This document shows positions 14,853 to 20,431 of a stretch of 20,431 bases of DNA, one piece after another. A program made the translations under genes and the position numbers. The notes below the pieces were generated by a model. It was given only the letters and a program-made list of their open reading frames with translations, did not search any database and was not told the origin of the DNA. Within the stretch, counting starts at the first letter, position 1; the number at the start of each line of letters is the position of its first letter. The DNA is from an uncultured Bacilli bacterium (GTDB lineage: Bacteria; Bacillota_I; Bacilli_A; RF39; UBA660): the NCBI GenBank assembly GCA_944363865.1, contig CALVVN010000042.1, forward strand, positions 1-20,431, read 5' to 3'.

Positions 14853-15957
14853 ATTTTTTAAGAAAAAAAGTAATGGAATAGCTAATTCTGGAAAAATTAA
14901 TATTGATGAATTTACCTATTACAACAATTTACAATTCTATACAATGTTAAAATTATTATTAAAATGTGGGTTATCTGATAAACAACTTGTTATCTTCCAA
15001 GATATAATAAGTAAAAATAAAAATATTGATGATAAAGAAAAAATAGTAAAAATATTAACTGAGAATGATGCGGTAGTAAGCGATCAAACACAAAAATATG
15101 AAGACTTTTGTTATTTGATTAATAGTATTGATAATTGTGATTTAAAAATGTGGATATCTTTAATTGATATTTCTATTGAATTGATGTTTGTAAAAGGTTT
15201 GATATTAGAAGAATCAAAAATATACGCAAAGAATCAATATAGTGATGTAATTAGAAATATTGACGATAAATTAAGCTTAGAATATGACATGTCAGGATTA
15301 AATTTACCTTATGGTCAAAGGGTTATAAGTTCATTACTTGTTTATGCATTAACTAATATAGAACGAGATGATGAATTTTTATTAGAAACAAGCGGTAAAA
15401 CAATTAAAGTGTTTAATGATAAGATAAAATATGTAAAAGATACCTATAATATTAATTGCAATAATATGTTTTCATTAATAATGACTGAAAGTATGAATCA
15501 AAGTATTACATCTGATGCTGGACAATCATATGAAAGTAGAGTTAATGAAAAAATTAATCCTTTAGTAGATAAAATGGAAGGACATTCTCATGATGCAAAT
15601 ATACCATCTGTTGAATATGATTTTACATTTGAAATTAATAATAAAAAATGTGGAATAAGTGCAAAAAGAACACTTAGAGAAAGATATAAACAAAACTTTG
15701 AAGATGTAGAATTATTAACTGTTGATTATATGTTTTTGATAACTTTAGGAATTGATTTGAATGAAGATAAATTAAATAACATTCTACAAAAACATGGTAT
15801 TTATGTTATTGTATCTAATGAAGTTTATGAATCAAAAACATATCTAAAAAATAATTATAGGGTAATATCATCAAAGGATATTTCTAAAGATTTATTAATA
15901 AAATTAACATCTATTAAAGAATTAACTGATGATGAATTAAAGAAGATAGTAGGGTGA
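14833..15957 (+). CDS. Putative type II restriction endonuclease
   Basis: A 374-aa protein whose place directly after the methyltransferase, in an overlapping frame, makes it the probable cognate nuclease. Visible candidate catalytic parts are DAGQSYESRVNEKI (228-241, resembling the conserved G-x-x-(F/Y)-E helix of many PD-(D/E)xK enzymes), EYDFTFEI (261-268, acidic residues before a strand), and CGISAKRTLRERYKQN (273-288). The last resembles the catalytic-strand segment of the EcoRII/NgoMIV group (KTTCKDRWRQ in EcoRII), with Lys278 as likely catalytic Lys. The N-terminal ~200 residues are helical and unrecognised. The start is uncertain: the ATG at 14833 has only a weak RBS, and GTG 14836 or TTG 14845 are alternatives. 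If the EcoRII likeness is right, it fits the Dcm-like partner. The assignment rests on context plus these motifs. Confidence 0.7.
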   Translation: MVEKLIRFFKKKSNGIANSGKINIDEFTYYNNLQFYTMLKLLLKCGLSDKQLVIFQDIISKNKNIDDKEKIVKILTENDAVVSDQTQKYEDFCYLINSIDNCDLKMWISLIDISIELMFVKGLILEESKIYAKNQYSDVIRNIDDKLSLEYDMSGLNLPYGQRVISSLLVYALTNIERDDEFLLETSGKTIKVFNDKIKYVKDTYNINCNNMFSLIMTESMNQSITSDAGQSYESRVNEKINPLVDKMEGHSHDANIPSVEYDFTFEINNKKCGISAKRTLRERYKQNFEDVELLTVDYMFLITLGIDLNEDKLNNILQKHGIYVIVSNEVYESKTYLKNNYRVISSKDISKDLLIKLTSIKELTDDELKKIVG

Positions 15958-16343
15958 GAGTAATAACTTTAAAACAACCTTGGGCTTCATTAGTTGCAAA
16001 TGGATTAAAAATTTATGAATTTAGAAATATGAATTATTCATATCGTGGTAAAATTTTAATTCATGCTGGAAAAGGAATTGACAAAGATGCAATGGATAGA
16101 GTTAAAGATTTTAATTTAGATTATCCGCAATCTAGAATAATTGCTGAAGTAGAAATAGTTGATTGTATTAAGGTTGACAAAGAATTTAATAAAATGATTA
16201 ATAAACTTAATTCCCCAGTATACGAAATAAAAGAAAGAACTGGATATGCTTGGAAATTAGATAATATAAAAAAAATAAATATTGATAAAACTATTAGTGG
16301 CAAGCAAGGTATATGGTATATTGATATAGACAATTTTAAATAG
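15954..16343 (+). CDS. ASCH-domain protein in the restriction operon
   Basis: A 129-aa single-domain protein of the PUA-like ASCH fold. LKQPWASLVANG (6-17) leads into the family signature GLKIYEFR (17-24, pattern GxKxxExR), then YRGKILIHAGKG (about 29-40), an IIAEVEIVDC strand and a C-terminal SGKQGIWYIDI. ASCH proteins bind RNA or nucleotides. Some, such as E. coli YqfB, hydrolyse N4-acetylcytidine, and related PUA/EVE domains read modified bases in restriction systems. The start is GTG at 15954, overlapping the endonuclease stop by 4 bp (GTGA), with a weak RBS, so it is translationally coupled and belongs to the operon. A role in sensing modified DNA or processing nucleic acid fragments is inference. 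The terminator at 16363 closes the operon. Confidence 0.85.
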   Translation: MRVITLKQPWASLVANGLKIYEFRNMNYSYRGKILIHAGKGIDKDAMDRVKDFNLDYPQSRIIAEVEIVDCIKVDKEFNKMINKLNSPVYEIKERTGYAWKLDNIKKINIDKTISGKQGIWYIDIDNFK

Positions 16344-16362
16344 TGTCAAATGTGCGATGAAG

Positions 16363-16382
16363 AAGTAGAAATACTTTTTTTT
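16363..16382 (+). terminator. Terminator of the restriction-modification operon
   Basis: AAGTA (16363-16367) pairs with TACTT (16372-16376) around a GAAA loop, followed by Ts to 16382. It is nested in a larger repeat, TGCGAT (16353-16358) with ATCGCA (16394-16399). Confidence 0.65.
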
Positions 16383-16449
16383 CTTTTGCTTCGATCGCAA
16401 CCTAAACATATTTATATAAAAATGATAATTTCTTTGTAGAGGTGATTTA

Positions 16450-18051
16450 ATGAAAAGGAAAGTGGCAATATATGCTAGAGTTTCAACAGAACATGAAGCT
16501 CAATTATCTGCTTTAGAAAATCAAGTTCAATACTATGATGATATTCTAAAGAAAAATCCTGATTGGATTTTATATGATAGATATATAGATGAAGGTATAA
16601 CAGGTACATCTACAAAGAAAAGAAAAAACTTTATGAGAATGATGGAGGATGCAAAAGCAGGGAAGTTTGATTTAATAATTACTCGTGAGGTTTCAAGATT
16701 TGCTAGAAATACAGTTGATACGTTACAAGAAACTAGAAAGTTAAAAAAGATTGGAGTAGAAGTATATTTTACTGAAGATAATATATGGACATTTAATGAT
16801 GAAGATGGCGAGTTAAAACTTACTATCATGGCAACACTTGCTCAAAATGAAAGTAAAAAAACATCACAAAGAGTTAAAGCTGGTCAGATGATATCATTTC
16901 AAAATGGAGTGTTTTATGGATCAGGTAATATTCTAGGTTACAATAAAGTTGGTCAAAACTTAGAAGTAAATGAAGAACAAGCTGAAATTGTAAGATATAT
17001 CTATGCTGAATATTTAAATGGAAAAGGTACAGTAAAAATTGCAGATGAATTAACTAAAAAAAGTGTTCCAACTTCTACAGGTTTAACAACATGGAGTGCT
17101 TCATACATTTCAAGAGTTTTAAGAAATCCATTTTATTCAGGTACTATAGTTTATAGAAAATCATACATACCAGATTATCTAGAACAAAAAGCAAAGATAA
17201 ATTATGGAGAAGTAGAAAAGGTAGTAGTTGAAGGAAGACATGAGCCAATTATATCTAAAGAAGATTTTAAAAAAGTTCAACAAATAATGGATAGTTATTC
17301 AAGACCAATTAAATTAGGAAGAAAACAAGCGTTAGGAGTTCCTAAAAATATTTGGAGTAAAAAGTTAGTATGTGAATGTGGCTCTAATTTTAATAGGAAG
17401 ATTTATCACAAGAATAAAGAAGGAACAACATATTGTTATATTTGTTATAACAAAAAAACTAGACCTAGGAATAGATTCAAAGATAGTTGTGATATGGGTC
17501 AAGTACCAGAGTGGAAGTTACAATATATGGCAGAAGCTATATTTAGGAATCTTACACAAAATTCAGATAATAGAAAAGAATTAGCAGAACGATTATTTAA
17601 AGAAGTTGATATAGATGAACATCCTGAAAAGAAGATGTTACAAAGAATTGATAAATTGAATCAATTAATTGAAAATGAAACAACAAAGTTAGATAGATTA
17701 ATGGATAATTATTTGGATGAAACAATAGATGTAAATTTATATGATATGTTTCAAAAGAAGTTATCTAGTAGAATAGAAAAATATAAATTAGAGATATTAG
17801 AATTAGAAAAGAAATGTTCATCACTTGAACCATTAGATGTAAGAATTGAAAATGCTAAAAAGAGCATTAGAAAAATATTAGATATTAATTATAATGGTGT
17901 AGATGAAAAAATAATAGAAGAATTTGTAGAAAGGGTAATTGCTCATAAAGATTACTTTGAATGGAAATTAAATTTTATGAATGAAACTCTAAAATTAAAA
18001 ATAAATGGTAAAAATAAATCAGATTGTTTTATAGCAGAATATAGACAATAG
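16450..18051 (+). CDS. Large serine recombinase / site-specific integrase
   Basis: A 533-aa large serine recombinase of the kind that integrates and excises mobile elements. The N-terminal resolvase domain (1-~145) has catalytic Ser12 in YARVST, with the conserved Arg cluster in TREVSRFARN (78-87) and Arg10. The recombinase domain (~160-300) includes YNKVGQNLEVNEEQAE and SRVLRNPFYSGTIVYRK. A zinc ribbon follows with Cys308, Cys310, Cys329, Cys332 and probably Cys347, then a coiled coil (~395-475) and a C-terminal segment with HKDYFEWKLNF. All parts look intact. The ATG at 16450 follows AGAGGTGA at 16437-16444. It lies directly after the restriction operon and before the PIN-like gene, so it is the probable mover of this island. 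I could not identify att sites. Confidence 0.93.
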   Translation: MKRKVAIYARVSTEHEAQLSALENQVQYYDDILKKNPDWILYDRYIDEGITGTSTKKRKNFMRMMEDAKAGKFDLIITREVSRFARNTVDTLQETRKLKKIGVEVYFTEDNIWTFNDEDGELKLTIMATLAQNESKKTSQRVKAGQMISFQNGVFYGSGNILGYNKVGQNLEVNEEQAEIVRYIYAEYLNGKGTVKIADELTKKSVPTSTGLTTWSASYISRVLRNPFYSGTIVYRKSYIPDYLEQKAKINYGEVEKVVVEGRHEPIISKEDFKKVQQIMDSYSRPIKLGRKQALGVPKNIWSKKLVCECGSNFNRKIYHKNKEGTTYCYICYNKKTRPRNRFKDSCDMGQVPEWKLQYMAEAIFRNLTQNSDNRKELAERLFKEVDIDEHPEKKMLQRIDKLNQLIENETTKLDRLMDNYLDETIDVNLYDMFQKKLSSRIEKYKLEILELEKKCSSLEPLDVRIENAKKSIRKILDINYNGVDEKIIEEFVERVIAHKDYFEWKLNFMNETLKLKINGKNKSDCFIAEYRQ

Positions 18052-18158
18052 AAAAATTAAATATTCAGTATAATAAAGATAGAACTATTACATATATTAA
18101 ACTATTTTTTGCATATTATTAGATAGATTCATATTAATGAAAAAATGATAGAAAGGTG

Positions 18159-18167
18159 TGATATAAT
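18159..18167 (+). promoter_or_regulatory. Extended -10 promoter of the PIN-like gene
   Basis: TGA followed by TATAAT (18162-18167) with no good -35. It lies inside the possible upstream coding extension and 22 bases before the preferred TTG start. Confidence 0.5.
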
Positions 18168-18189
18168 ATTGTTGAAGGTGGTGAGTAAC

Positions 18190-20145
18190 TTGAAAAATAA
18201 CAGTGCATTAATAAGTACAGCAATGTTATCAGCAATATTTGAAGAAAATAAGCAAGATAATGTAGCTTTGCTAATACCATTTGTAATAAAAATAATATAT
18301 GATGATAGCAGTGTTAGTGAAAATGATATTGTAGAAAAAATGCAGTCTGTTTATTCTTTCAATAACTTTCCGCATGCTATTGCTAGGATAATCATTAATA
18401 GATTAAAAAAACAGCAAATAATAAAACAAGAAAACGGAAAATATATATTTTTATCAGATGTATCAAAAATAGTTAAAGATTTTAGTGAAAGACATGAAAA
18501 AACAAAAAAAGAGATAGAAGAAGTTATACGAGATTTATCTAACTATTTTAAAAAAAATACAACTATAAAGTTAAGTTATAATGAGTGTAGAAATAGTTTT
18601 GCAATGTTTTTGGATAAAAACGGATATCTATTGTATGAAGATTTAGGCAATTCTACTAGGATTAATAAAAATATTGATAGTATAACTTATCATATTGGCC
18701 GATTTATTAATGGACACATAGAAAAACAAGATGTAATATATGATTATCTTTTAAATATTATTGAAGGTTCATTAATTGCTAATGCACTTTATGTAAATAT
18801 AGATAATGAAAATAATACTAATTTAAAAAAATTGACATGTTTTTTTGATACGCCATTTATGTTAAGGGTGCTTGAATTAAAATTACCAGACGAAAACAAA
18901 TCTGCTTTGGAACTAGTTAGTTTATTAAAAGATTTAAAAGCTGAGATAAAGTGTTTTAAGCATAATTATAATGAAATTGAAAATATTTTAGAGGAATATA
19001 TTAAAAATTATGGTAAGCCCCAAGAAAAAACGCTTGAAAATTTAATTATAAAAAATTATAGTGAAACAGATGTTAGAAATTTATTAAATAGTTTAGATAC
19101 ATTATTTTCAAATATTGGTATTGAAATAGTAGATGTGCCAGCATATGATAAAAATAAATATAAAAATGTTATTGATGAAAAAAAATTAAACGAAAATTTA
19201 GTTAATTGCTATAAAAACAAAAATACAAATCCCAAAATAATTGAAAATGATGTTAAATCCGTTTCGGCTATTATGAGATTAAGAGACGGAAAAGAATATA
19301 GAAAACTAGAAGATTGTAATGCAATATTTGTTACAACAAATAAAGATATTAGAACTGAAACGAATAAATTGTTGAATCTTGATGTTAATTTTAAAATAAG
19401 CCCAGTTATGAGTGATATTGATCTTACAGCAGTTGTTTGGTTAAAATCAATGATAAACAATAAGGAAATTCCTGAAATGAAACTTACTGAAAATGCAATT
19501 GCAGCTATTAAGCCTTCATCATCACTAAGAAAAAAATTTAATCAAACTTTATCAAATTTAAAAACAAGTAAAAGTGATGTTACACCAGAGACATTATATA
19601 ATTTATTATGTAGTAATTATTATGTTGAGAATCTTATGATTAATGTTAATGGTGATTTTCAAAAGATTAATCCTGGTGTATTGATTAATACATATGAAGA
19701 AACATTGAAACAAAATAGCATCTTAAATGAACAAGAAAATAAGCTTTCAAAGGAAAATGAATATTTAGTTAATCAATTATTAAAAAAAGAAGAAAATGAT
19801 AAAAAATATAAGCAAAATATTTACAGTAAGTATTCTAAAAGGGAAAATTTAATTATAAAATTAATAGAGATAACTGAAAAAATAATGCAAATAGTGATAT
19901 GTTTATTATTCTTTTATTTGTTTTATAAAAATTCAATTAAACCATCATCAAATAAGATTTTAAGTGCTATTTATTTTTTGGTTGGTTTATATACATTATT
20001 GTGTAATTTTATTCCAATTAGTATATTTCAATTTTTTGAATATATATTTAAGAAAATAAATGAAAAAATATTTATTAAGGTAAATAAGCATTACACAAAA
20101 GTGTGTGAAAAAGAAATAAATACAATTTTTAATATAAAGGATTGA
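18190..20145 (+). CDS. Membrane-anchored PIN-like nuclease candidate with winged-helix N-terminus
   Basis: A 651-aa protein, with no exact family recognised. Residues ~20-95 look like a winged helix (SVSENDIVEKMQSVY, then INRLKKQQIIKQENGKYIFL). Residues ~215-420 carry a PIN-like pattern: CFFDTPFMLRVLEL (Asp220), HNYNEIENILEEY (Glu262), NDVKSVSAIMRLRDG (Asp354), IFVTTNKDIRTETNKLL (Asp386) and MSDIDLTAVVWL. These acidic positions fit the metal site of PIN ribonucleases. A Glu/Lys/Asn-rich coiled coil lies at ~500-545, then two membrane helices at about 565-581 and 589-612 and a basic cytoplasmic tail. The start is TTG at 18190, with AAGGTGGTGAG at 18175-18185; an in-frame ATG at 18145 lies upstream of the -10 and has no RBS. 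Sitting beside a restriction operon and integrase, it may be an abortive-infection effector, but that is inference. Confidence 0.7.
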   Translation: MKNNSALISTAMLSAIFEENKQDNVALLIPFVIKIIYDDSSVSENDIVEKMQSVYSFNNFPHAIARIIINRLKKQQIIKQENGKYIFLSDVSKIVKDFSERHEKTKKEIEEVIRDLSNYFKKNTTIKLSYNECRNSFAMFLDKNGYLLYEDLGNSTRINKNIDSITYHIGRFINGHIEKQDVIYDYLLNIIEGSLIANALYVNIDNENNTNLKKLTCFFDTPFMLRVLELKLPDENKSALELVSLLKDLKAEIKCFKHNYNEIENILEEYIKNYGKPQEKTLENLIIKNYSETDVRNLLNSLDTLFSNIGIEIVDVPAYDKNKYKNVIDEKKLNENLVNCYKNKNTNPKIIENDVKSVSAIMRLRDGKEYRKLEDCNAIFVTTNKDIRTETNKLLNLDVNFKISPVMSDIDLTAVVWLKSMINNKEIPEMKLTENAIAAIKPSSSLRKKFNQTLSNLKTSKSDVTPETLYNLLCSNYYVENLMINVNGDFQKINPGVLINTYEETLKQNSILNEQENKLSKENEYLVNQLLKKEENDKKYKQNIYSKYSKRENLIIKLIEITEKIMQIVICLLFFYLFYKNSIKPSSNKILSAIYFLVGLYTLLCNFIPISIFQFFEYIFKKINEKIFIKVNKHYTKVCEKEINTIFNIKD

Positions 20146-20183
20146 AAAGTCATTTTAGTCTAAATGGAGTGTAGCCATATTCC

Positions 20184-20237
20184 GTTTGGTTATCCTTAGT
20201 TTTTTGGCTCACAAGCGTCTATAAAGGCGAACCAAAC
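20184..20237. repeat. 8-bp inverted repeat enclosing a structured segment
   Basis: GTTTGGTT (20184-20191) and AACCAAAC (20230-20237) are exact complements 38 bases apart. The enclosed DNA has TTTTTTGGC and further G/C patches that can pair (GCG near 20213 and GGCG near 20226). It could be a folded RNA or an element end. No coding frame was seen. Confidence 0.45.
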
Positions 20238-20300
20238 AAAATAAAGTATGATTATGAATTGGATTTAGTTGCGTAATTATTATAAAAAAAAGCTATTTAG

Positions 20301-20329
20301 TTGACAACGATATTAACATATGGTATAGC
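20301..20329 (+). promoter_or_regulatory. Promoter with consensus -35 and extended -10
   Basis: TTGACA (20301-20306), 17 bp, TATAGC (20324-20329) preceded by TGG. Transcription would start near 20336 and run into a terminator only about 45 bases later. Confidence 0.6.
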
Positions 20330-20335
20330 TTGTAC

Positions 20336-20405
20336 CGAGTGGTACTTAGGAAACTTTAGAAGCCCTGAGTTATCTAAGGCCTAGTTTTCACAACTAGGTT
20401 TTTTT
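20336..20405 (+). ncRNA. Candidate short structured RNA or leader with terminator
   Basis: From the predicted start near 20336 the transcript would contain CTTAG (20345-20349) able to pair with CTAAG (20374-20378) and a terminal hairpin. Just upstream, GTACC (20332-20336) pairs with GGTAC (20341-20345), and AAGCTAT (20290-20296) with ATAGCTT (20325-20331). If transcription begins earlier, a four-helix RNA of about 115 bases is possible. I do not recognise it as a known riboswitch, SRP RNA, 6S RNA or tmRNA. It may be a small RNA of the island or the attenuator leader of a gene beyond the window. Confidence 0.45.
20380..20405 (+). terminator. Terminator of the candidate RNA
   Basis: CCTAGTT (20380-20386) pairs perfectly with AACTAGG (20392-20398) around TTCAC, followed by seven Ts to 20405. 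Confidence 0.8.
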
Positions 20406-20431
20406 GTTTGGATGTAGAAAAGTATGATTTA

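Larger units (their letters stand above)
20243..20429 (+). repeat. 11-bp direct repeat
   Basis: AAAGTATGATT occurs at 20243-20253 and 20419-20429, both in the gene-free right end, bracketing the candidate RNA. In AT-rich DNA an 11-base match in this small span is suggestive only. It could be a duplicated target, part of an att region, or chance. Confidence 0.35.

Noticed and set aside
13796..17991. Shared EWKLNF motif in the XRE protein tail and the serine recombinase tail
   Set aside because: Similar short motifs are usual at the ends of both families; no wider similarity, so probably coincidence.
13202..20431. Direct repeats flanking the island as att sites
   Set aside because: I compared both intergenic ends by eye and found no convincing shared core; the 11-bp repeat lies only at the right end.
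1..20431. CRISPR arrays, tRNA or rRNA genes
   Set aside because: No regularly spaced repeats and no cloverleaf or rRNA-like conserved segments were seen on either strand.

Overview
The window is AT-rich DNA from a low-GC Gram-positive bacterium. TGA acts as a stop codon (thymidine kinase, the putative endonuclease and the last gene all end with it) and Trp is encoded by TGG, so the Mycoplasma-type code is excluded. A SpoVIF-like sporulation protein, Firmicutes-type Shine-Dalgarno sites, TTGAAT-17-TATAAT promoters and wall/surface proteins of a kind common in uncultured gut Bacilli suggest such a lineage (for example an RF39-like Bacilli). The taxon is an inference.

Bases 1-13201 look like chromosomal backbone. 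In order they hold the 3' end of an unrecognised gene, a 36-codon ORF, ackA (acetate kinase) followed closely by a DHH/DHHA1 phosphoesterase, a decayed stretch of about 1.2 kb with a multiply frameshifted reverse-strand pseudogene, engB on the minus strand, a pilin-like protein, der, a spoVIF-like gene behind an RBS-sequestering hairpin, a 519-aa surface protein, an HNH-nuclease remnant, and an overlapping run xerC/D-like, tdk and ppdK. The xer promoter is a near-consensus sigma-A site whose predicted start point is the A of the ATG, so the mRNA may be leaderless. A perfect 9-bp inverted repeat with a 6-bp spacer overlaps both promoter elements.

From 13202 to the right end the DNA looks like an acquired defence/mobile island. 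It contains an XRE-type regulator, a C5-cytosine methyltransferase with a Dcm-like target-recognition region, a putative cognate type II restriction endonuclease overlapping the methyltransferase, an ASCH-domain protein overlapping the endonuclease by 4 bp, a terminator, a large serine recombinase, and a 651-aa protein with an apparent winged-helix N-terminus, a PIN-like nuclease core, a coiled coil and two C-terminal membrane helices. The island uses more A-ending codons (GGA, ATA, ACA) than the backbone, where T-ending codons dominate. The last ~290 bases carry no gene but hold strong inverted repeats and a candidate short structured RNA with its own promoter and terminator.

The most interesting targets are the membrane-anchored PIN-like protein, the ASCH protein coupled to the restriction operon, the palindromic and possibly leaderless xer promoter, the RBS hairpin before the spoVIF-like gene, and the terminal structured RNA. 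No tRNA, rRNA or CRISPR array was seen.
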